DNA from: Camarhynchus parvulus
Taxonomy: Eukaryota; Chordata; Aves; Passeriformes; Thraupidae
Direction of reading: 5' to 3'
DNA: 64,000 bases
Assembly: GCF_901933205.1 (NCBI RefSeq)
Contig: NC_044572.1
Coordinates: 91,540,965 to 91,604,964, forward strand
Position 1 is the first letter of the stretch, and each line of letters starts with the position of its first letter. Position numbers and translations under genes: made by a program. The notes under the pieces are model-generated. The model saw only the letters and a program-made list of their open reading frames with translations, made no database searches and had not been told where the DNA came from. Positions 13,372 through 26,818 of this stretch are shown piece after piece.

Positions 13372-13697
13372 CGACCAAAAGGAGGTTGTAATGAAGAGGT
13401 TATTGGCCTCTTCTCTGAAGTAACCAGTGATGGGGCAGGAGAAAATGTCCTCAGGTTGCACGAGGAGAGATTTAGAATGGATATTATGAAAGCTTTATTC
13501 ACTGGAATAATTCACTAGAAGTGTTGTTAGACATTGGAACAGGCTGTCCAGGGAAGTGGTGGGGTCACCATCCCTGGAAGTATTGAAAGGTGTGGGTGGG
13601 GCACTGAGACACATGGTTTAGTTGTGGACTTGGCAGTGCTAGATAAACAGCTGGCCTTCATGATCTTAACAGTCTTAAATGATTCTATGATTCTGGG
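13372..13697 (+). mobile_element. CR1 LINE 3' end
   Basis: The segment matches the 3' terminal part of avian CR1. It starts in the 'aggttgtaatgaagaggtta' region and continues through 'ggaacaggctgtccagggaa' and 'gtcaccatccctggaagt'. It ends in an 'atgattctatgattctg' octamer-type tail at about 13697. It is 5'-truncated, as nearly all CR1 copies are. Divergence from the remembered consensus is moderate, and no intact reading frame remains. Confidence 0.9.
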
Positions 13698-16600
13698 CCA
13701 CAATAAGGTAGGAAGTAATTATTATAATTATTGTTATAATGAGAAGGGGGAAAGTGTTATGGTAATTGCAAAAATCTCTCCTTGTTTTAGGTGGCCTTTA
13801 TTGACTTCTAATTTGTGCTGATACATCCTGGTGGTCAATTTACCACTCATTAGATGAAAAACAGGATATAAATGACTGTTTAAAAGCTGTGCTTGAAGTG
13901 GCAAGAAACTCCAAATAAATCTAAAACTATGAGTGGATGCTGAGCAAGCTTGCTTAGTAATAATCTGATAATTCCAAGAAATCAAACAGTGTAATACTTG
14001 GAAACATTTCTTGCTAATAATGCCTTGTGAATGATGTGCAGCAGAAGCATGATTTTATTTTTCACTAATGAGCATATTTAGGCACCAACAACCACTGGGG
14101 AGAAGCAATGCTGCATGTCTGTGTCTTGGTCTACACATTTTTTATCAGGATTAATAATGAGCACATACAATGAGGGTGAGAAACACCTGGTGTTGAGACA
14201 CACTTTTTGGTGAGGAAGGACAGCTGATACATAAAAAGAAATCTTTGATAAAGATTTCAGGAGGGTTAATGAAGATTAATACCTGTGAAAGCAGTGATTC
14301 CTGAAAATTTAAGTGGGCTGAAGTGCTGTGGTGTTAAAATAAAAGCTGATTGAATACCTCGTGGTGGGTTTTTACGTATTTTTTAAATATGGGGCTCACC
14401 ACAGTAAAAAAGTATAACACAGAGTGAACCAAGCCTGAGAAGTTTCATGTAAAACACCTGTAGCAGGAAGAATGTGACTATGGTAAGTTGTTAGAGTGGT
14501 CCAGGATGCCTAGCACCCTTTCTGCTTCACTATCAGCCCTGATTATTATTCTTTTTAAGTATGTGATATGGAGAATTTAATAACATTTCTGCTCCTAGAT
14601 GTGGACCCAGCTAAAGGAAGAAGACGACAGTGGTTATATCCAGCAAAGGAGAAGTCTGTGAACCATGCTGCCTGCATGTATGCCTAGTATCTGCACACCA
14701 AAACTGCTCTTCAATTTTCACTGAATTTGCTATTTTGCAAAGCAAGTTCCTAGAATATACTTGTCATGAATAGATGTGGAAAACAGACCCCACAGGGTCA
14801 TACAAGGTAAAGTGAATGGAGTTTTCTCTCTTAGATATTTGCACTATTTTATTTCTTTTGCTCTAATTTAGTTTTGATTTTGTCTCTCTTTCTGGGCCTT
14901 GAACTTCACTTACTCTGTATGGAGGTTAAAATTTCTTGATAAATCCAATTAATTAGTGAGTAGTTGGCATCTACAGAACACACACTACATCTTTACATAA
15001 AACTTCTTCTGAAACAGTTGTTGTTGCACATGTAACAACAGTCAGTATTTGAACGTGAATTTTTTGGTAGGACCATTGTGCACATACAGATATATTAGAA
15101 TTACATTTCCATTAATTTTTAACATTTTAAAAATTAAAAAATATCCATTGGATTAGTACCAATTCCAGATGTGTATCTGAGCCAAGCAAACCATCAGATT
15201 TCTGAATTGCTGCAAATTAGAAAATTGACTGTAAACTCTCAATCCTTTTTGTGATATGCTTCCAGATTAATCTGAGGGAAGAGACTCTGGAAAAAAGGAC
15301 TCACATGATTTGGGATAAGGGATGACAAGTGACCAAGAATGTTTGCTGTAGATACAGGGACATGCACTTTTTGAGTACAGTGGAACACAGATAACATGGA
15401 TACAGTTCAGCTTAGAATTCAGCTGTAAGGAAGCATTTGAAGCCAATGAGTTTGTACATGAAACAAAGAAGGAACCAGTAAAGTCCATGTGAAAGGATCT
15501 TTCATACCCTCTCTGCTTCAGCCAGTCTAGTGCACTAACAAGGAATATATGTATTTTTATTTCTTAAAAGAGCTATTTTTCAGGAAAATATTTCTTGATT
15601 TCTTTTGATCTCAGAAGATATCACCTGAAATTAATTATCTACTAATTTTTTACTGAGAAGACAAAAAAAATTTGAAATTATATTTAACTGTTAATGTATG
15701 CTGTTATATTTACTATATACATACTATTACATTTAAATAATATTTTCAATCTGTATTTTCCCTGGTGGCATATTTTTCATACATCTGGTATTAATACACT
15801 TGTGTGAGAATTTTCTTAAAGATTCTAAAAAATTCTATTCCCTGTCGTTGACCCCTATATTGTGGATAAAATAAGCTATGCATCATTTACCAGACACACG
15901 GACTAACTGTAATTCATGGGATTCAGAGTTCATCTTATTTGAACATTGCCAGCTAGCACTAGGCTTCAGATTGCTTCCTCAGTACCCAGTAAAAAACTAA
16001 GAAAGTAAATTCTATGATGTTCCACTCTTTATAGCACATCAAATTTCCTTGGTGCTTGAAGTTCTGTAAAGCCCTCTGTTAGACAAAAGGAAAGGGGAAA
16101 TAAGAAAGCCATGTTTATAAAGTCAGGGTTCAGGGCAAACCTTAGATCATCTTTTTACAGGCAAAAATGGTACCTATAACTCACAGGAACTACATCAGAA
16201 TAATTAAGATCAGAGAATGACCCTTCAGGACACCTTCTGCTGACTCTGTCTCTGACCTTTTGTACAGCTCTGTAGCAAAAGTGGGACAGGGAGATACTGC
16301 CAAGGGGTTACACAGAGATCCTCATGACACGAAGGATATGTGAGTGCCATTAAACTGATGCATCAGTTCTGTCTCTGCATTTCCACCCAAGGGATGTCTG
16401 AGCTTGGCTGGGATCAATGCTAAGTGCTGGGTAGCATGACAGGAATTGCTGTGTGAGAGAAAGCCCTATAAAAGAACAAATAAATTATGGGTATAACCTA
16501 GTCATGTAAAATACTCCCAGACACATGTGGAACCAGGAGGTTTGTATAACTTTCTGTCACCTCTGGCTGGAAATGGGTCAGATCTTTCCATAGGAAGCAA

Positions 16601-19600
16601 AATATGGCCCCTCTGAAATAAGGGATAAGTGTTATCACGCAGGATTTTTTTCCTGGCATGGGGTCTGATCAGGCTTCCAGCATTTGCCCAAGGTTTCAGG
16701 ACTGGTGCTACTTGTCCCCTTCTGGGGGGAAAAGGGGGAAATGAAGGAAAAGAATGATATGGTTGCTTCAAAAGATTTTGTTGCCTTGAGAATCACTTAA
16801 TTCAGCTCTTGGTTGACTCTTGCTAAGGAAACAGATCAAAGGGGCTTTCACCAGAATAATTTATGGGAGAGTTACATGTGGGAAGCTGCACAGCAATTTC
16901 TAAATTGTTCTGGTTCTGCAGTGAAATTGCCATGGGAGCTGGTTGTCAATTTATTGGAACAGGGATTTCTTTTCTGGGTATGCATAGAAAAATGAAAACA
17001 CCCCTTTCTTTTCTCAAAATCTAGGTTTTATTTTGATAATGATATTAATAAAGAAGGCCAGGATAGAGCAGAGCTGTAAAGAAAAAGCTACATTATCACC
17101 ATGATTTCTCAGCAATGGTCATATTGATGCCACTACTTAGAGAGAAGTTTTTGGACCTCAAAAGATACTCTGAGATACACTGGAACATGTCATTGGCCAA
17201 AATGGAGGATGCTGGCTGCCCCACACTGCAATGTGTGTGTGTTGCTCAGTCACCTTTTTTTTTGCTCCCAAGGAGGTAACACATCCGGGTAGAAAGTGGA
17301 CTTCCAGTGAAAGTCTTGTAGCTGAAGTGATCTGAAAATGCTGTTTGTTACCAAAATATTATTCATTTTTGTGTCTGAATCTTGCAGATTTGCAGAGCTC
17401 CCTGTAGGTGAGTACAGATTATTGCTAGCCCAGGTATATCCTGAACTTCAGTGAGGCTTGGTCACTTTGAAGTTATATCACCCTCAAGTAGAGTATGGCC
17501 AGAATTCCTTTGATTTCAAACAGCTGTAATTTTTTTCCATATTTATTAATGTTGATGGTGTGCAGTAAGTCTCAGGAGTTTTCTGGAAGCTGGCAAATCT
17601 TTTCTATGCCAGTAATGTGAACTAAGAGATGTCTAGTGTTGCTTAGTGGAGTGAAAAACTTTTTACTGCTTTTTTTATGTGCAGAGAATAAATAAAAATA
17701 TTTGTTAAACCTAGGTTTTTTAACTTAAAAGATATCAACTTGATGCATTCCAAACAGAAATTAATTTTTATTCAAAAAATTCAATCTTATAAGGTTTATA
17801 CATTTAATAGTGAAATAGATGAAAAATAATAAAAAATTAAATAAACCCACAACAAACAAAAAAAAACCCCACCCAAGCTTAACAATTTCATTTGATCTGA
17901 AATGAAACTGCTTTCACTCTTTTATTTTACTGTGGAAAAAAAATAGCCAATGGCTGATTGTCAAATGGCATAAGTGAGATGTTTGTGCTGCCCTAGTTAT
18001 AATCACCTTTCAATTCTGTGACAGTTGAAGACAATTTGCATGTTTAATGTTCTTTTTCTTACAGCTCATCTTTACTGAAAAAATAAATAGTCCTCGTGAC
18101 CTCAGATTGCGCATTTTTTTTAATAATGAAAAAGATGCTTAATTGCAAGTACTAAAGCTGGAAACTGTGAACCAAAGTGGTATTTCTTCCCAGTGGCACA
18201 CGATTGCTGGTTTGCTGTGGAAGGCTGTGTGCATCCATGAAAGTGATTAATGCTCAGTCCTGGTTGCAAAGGGATAACAACATTCTTTGACATTTTCTAT
18301 CTTACATCATGCTGTGTTTGCCCTTTTTCATAAGCAAATCTTTGCAAAAGAGAGAACTACCTGTACCTGCTTTCCCCATCTAACTTTCCAGAGCTTCACG
18401 TGAAAAAAGCAATTTTCTCTACCACTAGTTTGAAGAGTAGCAGCAGAAATTGGTGTTGGTGTTGTAGTTCTCAATGCTAACTTGCTGGCCTTGTTTTCTG
18501 TAAAATTGCTGAAGTGCTACCTAAATTTTAAATACTTGAATTTTACTTACAATATCCTTAGAGTATTGATTTATTTTTCAGTATGAATATTTTCATTAAT
18601 TCAAACTTAAATAAAAAAAGAAATAAAATTCCCTCCCCCTTTTCTAAGGAGCACTTAAGGAAATGTGTTTAGAAATGCCACACTGAAAGTTCTCACCCTT
18701 TTAATTGCACACTATCCAGTCCTGCTCTTTGTGGTTCCTGGAGCATCCAGTTGAGATCTGGGTCCTGCTCCTGCAAGCACTAACTGTTCATAATCAGATG
18801 CAATCCTGTTTCCAAGACCTTCAAGGCAAATGAAGCAAGACAGGAAAAATAAGCACCAGTGTTCCTGCTTTTTCCAGCTGGGCACTAAGGGACTGAGTGA
18901 TTAGGATACTTGCCCAGTGTCAGTAAAGTTTATTGCAGTAACAGGAATTGAACATATGTCTTCATTTTCCCAGGCTCCTGCTTTAAATAGAGACCCTCTT
19001 TCCTTCTGTGAGACCTTATTCTGTCTGAAATGCTGTATTCAAAATTCATAATGGTTGAACCTGAATATTTGAACATATGTTTTTCAAACTTGTTATATTT
19101 TTGCGAACTTCAAAAAAATTTGCCTGCTAACATTGTGTCTTCAAAGGCCATTAAATAGTCTGGGCCACAGTTTAAAAAACTTTTGCCAGCACAAATATCT
19201 TTCTTATGCAAACAAATCAATATTTATGTGTCCTAGCTGGACATTTGCATGAACAAATATGAGTTTTGCCTGGGCAAATACTGCTGCATGAAGCCTCCAC
19301 TGGCATGTGTCAGGATAGAGTTTTAACTAAACATGTTTTCTAGCAATAAGTCAAGTGTCCGTTTTGAATGTGTAGACTTTTATTGCATAAGGAGAATGAT
19401 GAACCTCATATTAGTAAAATCTGGAGGAATAAATGCTGATGGGGCAGAGGAGAAATGTTTGATTCAACATTTTCTACTAGCTTGTGAAGTTTAGTAAGTC
19501 CTCCTCTTACAAAGCTATTTTCTCCTTTTGCAGTGTTCTCTAAATTTTTACAATAATTTCTAGATGCAAGTTCTCCTACACAAATTATTAATTCAATATC

Positions 19601-22600
19601 TACTTAACTTCTTGGTTTTGAATTACATGCTTTGATTCAGAGCAATAAATCAACAACTTTTGAGGGGGCAGGGAAGAGAGAAAAATCCCGTGATTTTAAT
19701 TTTCACAGAAGGGCTTTTTGTGTTCTTTTGCTTAGGATTTATCTTGGGTCATCCTTGTTGGCTGTAACTGCCCACCAACATCAAATAAAAGATCCTAACT
19801 TGAGAACTGGAGACTGTCCAAAGTTTATGGAATTTAAATAAATTTAAATAAATATCATCTCACCTGCAGGGCAAGTCTCCTGTTCAGACTGGGAGGTCTT
19901 GATGGAGTCTGTTTCCTTCGCTCCTACTAGTGCCCTGGAATTCAATCCAGAAAAAGAAGTAGGTGCCCACATATAAAACTGCAATCCAAAAAACCTCTGC
20001 TTACTTGCTACCAACTCGGAGAAGTGTCTGAACTTCACACTGAAATAAATCACATTGCTGTAGTGTGATTTATTTTTTTCCTCAGACATTCTTAGCCTTC
20101 AGAGGTTTCAGTTCAAAGAAGCCTACGAGCTACTCGCTGGGTAGACACCATGCCATGGTGTATTGAATCCATATCTATCCAGCATTAGTACACAGGGAAT
20201 CAGGAGGTGCAATGGACCTGTCAGCATCAACAGGTACAGGGGAATGTGAGGGAGTTTTTTTTATTCACCATGTAGAGTTGGTAACATCAACTTGCATTGC
20301 TCATAGAAAATGTTTAACTATAGGAATGAGATGAACCAATAGCTGCTGACTTATCTGCATTCTCATCTGGCCAACTACTATATACAGAGGGAAAAAAATT
20401 CCCTTAGTAGCCATCAATTTTCCTCCTAACACCCTCCTTTTCACTGTTTAATTGAATGTCCTTCATTTTGTTTAGTTTTGTTTAGGAGAGTTCTCTTCTG
20501 ATCAGATGATTTCCAGATCACAACTGGGAAATCGACTGTAAACAAATGGCAAATTACACTACATATATAACTTATTTATCAAAAGTGTCATCTTTTTCCT
20601 ATACTGTAGTCCTTCTACCCTGCATCACAGGGGCTTGTGAGACAAATGAAGCTTGGGGAAAAATTAGGAGATACATATAGTTATATCTATCAGAATTCTG
20701 TGTCATGTTAAATGTAGCTTCTGAAGAAAAGACCATTTAAAATGGAATTCATGCTCATCTGATGATGATATTTCCAACCCTGAACTTTTAATGTGAAACA
20801 TACCTTCCATTTTCACCAGACTTGACTTTTTTCATAATGTCAGTATGCTTTGTTGTACACGTTCCTCAGCCTGACCATGAAGACTTCATCCTGCTTCTTT
20901 GAGTCTGCCCATAGACGTGGTTTTAACCCCAGTATCAGGAAAAATACAGTATCACAAGTTTTGGCAGGAAGGAGAGGCACCTGAACCTGGCAAGTGAGCA
21001 TGTTTTATGCTAACACCTTCAGACAAGAGAGAGTCCAGACTGCCAGAGAAACCCCCAGTGACATGGAAGGCCCAAGGTCAAGCAAGCAGATCAGGTCAGC
21101 ATCAGGTCAGCGAGTCAGTGATGGGATCACTGTGCTTGGATGCATCTGCAAGGGTTGGACACAGCCCCTTGTTGGTCAAAGTGTGAGGCAGGTCCATGAT
21201 CAAGCCAGAGAATCAACTCAGGGCATGAGGGTTAAGGTGTAAATCATCAGGATATCCAGGCCAGGACTGGATACAACTGCCATGCAGCCACCCTGACCAA
21301 AGCTGAGACCAACTGTCTGCTAGGGCATGAAGAAAAAAAATAAGTTATTATGCACAGAGAAACTGGCATTGTATATATAAAAGTTCATTCATAGCTCCTC
21401 CTAAAAAAAAAGTTGTTATTTCTCATGAAAATTCCAAAGTGTTCACAAAGGAAGGCCCCATTTAAACAGAAAGCAATTGGCTTTTAAGAACAATCACTTC
21501 TTGCACTTTTTTCCTTAAATGCGAACACAACTTATGAATTTTTACTGTCACATTAGAACTCAAATTTGTACGCTAGATATTAATAAATAATTTGCATCTC
21601 TTTTAGTTAATAGCTCTGCTTCAAGCATGTAAGGGATTTTATGAATCAATTCTTCACACATTTCATGGCCCCACCCAACCCCTCAAATAGAATATCATAG
21701 ATAAGGGCCAAAGAAATGGCCATCAGATCTTATGAAATCTCTGTTTTTATCTCTGACAAAAACTGGCAAACTTCTGATGCACTGTCTTCCTATACTCGTT
21801 GTTAATGGACTGGTGCTAAACCAGTAGGTCCATCTCCTATATTGATGTAGATAATTAATTAAATTAGATATCCTTAATGAATTTCAGACTAGTTTTTCAG
21901 CTCAATTCTCCAGTTTGTAGACATCTAGCACTCTTGTAGATCACTCCTCTTTTGTGTCATTGACTAATAAATGTAAGCATCTTATCAGTTTCTTCATATA
22001 AGCTGCTAATGAAAATACCAAACAGTTTTAAACCCAGAAGAGCCTTTCATGGATCTCCATTCGATGCTGTCTTCAGGTTGATGGTGAACCATTATTAACT
22101 ACTCCATGTGCAAACTGTGCTGTCTCTGTCTACACACATGATTTGACTCAGAGAAGCAATCTCTTTGTCCTGCTTATGCATGTTGATTTAGTTTTATGGA
22201 GATTTTGGATTGCGTCACCTAGATTCCTTTAAGATGAAGCTAAATCTGAATTTTGACTCCAGACATATAAAGAAAGCTCTGCAAATCTGTGTAGAGACTG
22301 GTGGAGTACAAACTAGTGATTGGCTCTTTTAGTGTCTCTGAACACAGGCTTCTAGTGGTGTCTACTCCTGTTGTGTCAAACTGTGTGTTGTGTATGCATG
22401 TTTTCCATGCTTGTTTATCAGACTATCATCAAAGACAAATTTGAGAGTTTATTATTAAAGTAAAGCACACTTTGGCATGATTCTGATTACATACCTGTGC
22501 TACAGTGACTCCACTGCCTTGCTTTAATTTTTTCTTTAATGGATGAAAGCTCCTCTGTGATTAGTAACTGACTAAAGGAGTATAAATCTACAAATGCCTA

Positions 22601-25600
22601 AACTGCCTCTTGATATGTATGGGAGCTACAAATCATCACATCAGTCTGAATTTTGTGAAGCAGCATTATAGTCTTTCTCTCTGAAAGCTGCCAATTTGAG
22701 CACAGTACTTGTCAAAACTGGGGTTTTTCCCCCCTATTTCACTTGTATTTGTCCATTTTACAATCAAAGGATATATTTAGTAAGACAGTTATTTTATCTG
22801 TATTGGTCCCTGCATTGGCTGTAGTTGTAGGAATGTCTGCTGCCAGCTTTTTGCAGGAAATTGAGCTGGTCACTCATGGTTGTTGCTAGTAAAATGAATT
22901 GTAGGATCTTCCAAGCAGCAGGAGCATCTGTAAAATTCTTTCATAAAATGTGTCTTTCCAGGGCAAAGCACCAAAGCATGCAACTGGGGGAAATGAAAAA
23001 AAAGTTTCCTGTCCCTCCCTCTAACTTCAATGAATCCTTCATGTTGGGAAGTATCACGTTTCTTGAACCAGCAGAACTGGGATGCTGAAAGTTTGTGAGA
23101 GGAAGCTTTAGCTGAACACAGACCAAGATGCTGGGCCCAGTCCTCTTCTACCATAAATGGGTGGAGCCCCATCCACGGAGAGTGTGCCATTTGATACTAT
23201 TTACACTTTTTCCATGGTACTACCAATCATTTTTTCCAGCTGCAAACTTTCACTTTGTTCTCTGACTCTGATTTTCTAAGAGCTGTATATTTGCTTAGTA
23301 GTATTTACTAAAAGATTCAGTGCCCAAAAAACTTTGATGCATTTATCACAGGCTCTGCTTTTGGGTCTAATTCTCCTCTAATGCTTTTAATCAATGTGAA
23401 AGAATGCATGATGATAGTGGCAGTGCCTTTGGTGAAAGCTGCAGGAGAATCGGGCCACACATATTTTTGTTATTTATATACCCAGAAGTTTCTGCTCTGA
23501 GAGTGATTACAAGAGTGTCAGCACCAAAAGTGACTGTGGCAACAGGGCTACTTCCCAAACAGACTTCTCTTCCCTTGCCATGAAGAACCCCTCCTCAGAT
23601 ATGCCCAGGCCTCCTTGGTTTTTGTTGGTTGCATGGCCTAAATGGCATGTCCTTTAGCTCAGCCTCATCCTTCCTGTGTCTGGACTAAGTCAAACAGAAG
23701 GTCCATCCAGATCGTTTTTGTTCAAAGTGCCGGCGCCACAGAGATATGTGAATGCCCTGATCAGCCCATCCCTTCACACAGTAGCCATGACAGCAAAGCA
23801 TGGAATTCAGTAAGAGCTGTAAAGATCTTGGGGAACAAAGGAGGGCCTGGGAGATTGGAGCCTTCCCTGCAGCAACCAAGTTGTGTGTGGCGCCTTTCAG
23901 AAGAGTGGTTTTGATAAGAGGAATAGCTCAGGCTGTTGAAAGTGGTCTTCCTAGGCTTCTTCAAAGGGGAATTACTGATTTATCAGTTGATATAAATACT
24001 GAATACGTAATATAAATACATAAAAGAAATACTGAATACATTATATAAATACATAAAATACTGATTTAATCAGTTGACTGGCCTCTGCATCAGATCATTG
24101 ATTCATATGATGAAGATCTTAATTAAGGCTAAGGTCTATCACTGCATGCAGCAGTCACTTTCTCTGTCTCCTTCCTGGGGATCTTTCAGCTTCAGGAAGT
24201 GATGGGGCAAGCAATAAAAAGCCCATTTTGCAGCGTTTCTGATGAGTTGTGTGGGCCTGTCAAAAGGGAACAAATACTTCTGAGAAGGCTTTGAATGACT
24301 ATGACTGAATCTCTGGTTATCATGCAATTGAAAAGAAATGATATCCTCTGTAACATTGCAATTTTTTCAATTGCTCATTGTTGGTTGTGATTCTGGTTGC
24401 CAGGACTTAATGACCCTAAATCTTCATGTGAAAGCAATGACTTGTATTTTCATTTATGTAAGATGTGTTAATATATGTTAAGACATGGCAATAAAATCCC
24501 AGAATAGACCAGACTTCAAAGGACATCTTAATGCAATCTGAATAGAACATTTTCAGGTCTAGCTATAGCCCAAATCCTACTGGCTCAGACTTCTTTCCAT
24601 GATTTTTTTTCAGATTTAATCTGTAGGCATTTTAGACTGGCTGGTCCATAATTTCTTAAGAGCAAATCTTCAATCACAACTTTAACTATCTCCAGAAATA
24701 TCAGTTTTAACACAGAAGAGTCTTCATGTAAAAGATCTTGTCACCGTGGTAGAATAGTAAAGAGAAGGCCCTTGGCCAGGTCTGAGTGATTTTGTGGATG
24801 ATTATGATCAGATTTTTGCTGCTACTATATCTAAATAGTGCCCATGCTGTATCTGAATAACAGCTCTACCAAGCATTAGAAAGGATTTTAGTAGGTTGTT
24901 GTGTCACAAGCTTCACAGAGACCTCTTGCTTTCTAAATTTCCAGAGATGGCTAGGTGTAGTTAGATCCATTGAGTCTCAGTTTTGATCAACAACTTATGT
25001 TTAAAGGGTTATAATATAAGAAGATCCAGCTAGAAATGTACAGATTTAAAGTTTTTGGCCTTGCAGATTGGCAATTACAAACCAACCAAGCATCTATGTA
25101 GCTACTTTAGGATTTTATCTCCCTATTTGACCAGATCTTAGTGCTTTTTACTCAGCAGTCCAAAAATGAATGTTCCCATTTTTGTGCTGGACATACCCTG
25201 CAGATGTCCCTGCCAGAGGTAGGGATCTATCCAGAGAGCTCATCCTGAAATACTCACCTGGTGTTCTTATCTTGGGGCAAACCACATGGCCCATCAGACA
25301 GGGGAAGTGTGTGTGTACATGAGGATAACATGCAAAGACACAACTTTCATTACCCCCACAGTCAGTCTTGTCTACAACTTCTTATGCATTCAGTGTTGCA
25401 GCATGAAGTCATTTGTCCTGATTGCTTAGTCAGCCTCCAATACAACTGGTTATGCCTATAGCTGATATCTTGCCATTACTTTCACTTCAGCAGTAAGATG
25501 AAAATGCCACAACTGCATTTCATTTTCTAGAAAACACTGTTCATTCATGATTATTGAGTTCTTGCCATCATTTGAGTGATTTAACTGAAAAATTTAATTT

Positions 25601-26752
25601 TAACCAAGAGATTTGTGTCCTTTAGTGTACCAACTAAATACACATTAAGACTCCATCTTAGGTAATCGTGTACTATCCCATAACTTTATTTTCATAATCA
25701 TTCAGTGTGTTATATTATGAGAAAAATAAGAGAAGGTGCTTCAGCAACCTTATCAAGACTTGTGCGTTACTGAGGAAGCTGTGCTTATTCTCCATGAGTC
25801 ACAATTCATTCTTGAAACATTCAGGTAAAATCTGCTGCTTGAAATCTGGTGGGAACTCCAGTCTGGTCCCCTGGAATTCTGAGTATCATGCTGACCCATG
25901 CTTTTCATAAAGCAGAGGGCAGCAATATGATGATAAGCTCTATGCAAAACTGAGTATCATCTGTTGGCAGCTGAGTCACACATGCCCTGCTGCTGGCTCT
26001 GGGCAACTTGCTCCACCCGAGTCATGCTGCTTCTGCTAGGTGTCATAATTAGCTATGTTAAGGTTTCAAATATATAAATATATATCTGAGACACTTTGCA
26101 GTGAGTGCCATCTATGCTTTGATCTATTCTTGAGTGTTCAAATATGTTGGAAAATCTGGAATAACAGGCTGTATTGTCTACAAATGTTACCTACAAACAT
26201 AGTGAAACAAAATGAAAGAAACAAAAAACCCTATCACTGAGCTGAGAGTGGTGGAACATTGCCCATGCTTCACCTCCACCTTCAATTTAAAAATGACCTC
26301 AGGCAGAGCAGCATCCATGGCTTCCTGGCTTTTGACACTGGGAGTAGTAATTTGCAATGACTTCTAGGAAGGATAATGAAACACACTGATGTATTACCAG
26401 TCCTTTCCACAAACCCTTTGGACCACTAAATTTCCACAGCAATTCTCTGGGATTGGGTTGCTTCACCATGGACTCATCATCATCATCTTGTCCAGGCACT
26501 GTATCAGTCCTAAATGCAAAGTCCTAAATGGAGCTGCCATAAGGTTTGTATGCACTGTGTAATGAAGAGGGCTGGTATCAGTAGATTGTGTGATAGCCTT
26601 TATGATATACACCAGCTTGGACATTCCAGCAATAAAACTCTGGGAAAACAGCTGCCTGTTGGAGTAAATAACCTGTACCTTTTGGATCTTTGCATTATGC
26701 TCTAACAGAAGCTTCTGCCTTCCTGTCTGTTCTGACTATCATGTTCTCTGGT
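13698..26752. other. Long non-genic stretch
   Basis: Thirteen kilobases hold no gene or transposon that I can name with confidence. Local items are reported separately: a strong splice-donor context at 17408, a 33-base tandem duplication at 23994-24058, and a segment at about 20990-21310. That last segment is richer in GC and contains the short repeat 'atcaggtcagc' twice, so it might be an old interspersed repeat. The rest is AT-rich intergenic- or intron-like DNA. Confidence 0.5.
23994..24058 (+). repeat. Two-copy 33-base tandem duplication
   Basis: A 33-base unit beginning 'aaatactgaata' at 23994 is repeated at 24027 with a few differences. The pair is flanked by similar 'tactgattta-tcagttga' sequences at 23973-23990 and about 24060-24075, so the duplication is nested inside a second, shorter repeat. 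It looks like local replication slippage. Confidence 0.85.
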
Positions 26753-26818
26753 CTCTTCACCCAAGTAACAAGCAATAGGAGAACAAGAGGAGATGGCCTC
26801 AAGTTGTGCCAGGGGAGG
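26753..26818 (+). mobile_element. Short CR1 LINE fragment
   Basis: About 65 bases match the CR1 3' region just before the tail: 'cttcacccaagtaacaagca', a purine-rich stretch, then 'ggcctcaagttgtgccaggg'. Similarity stops abruptly on both sides, and no octamer tail is present. It is either an isolated remnant or the visible core of a more eroded copy. Confidence 0.72.
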
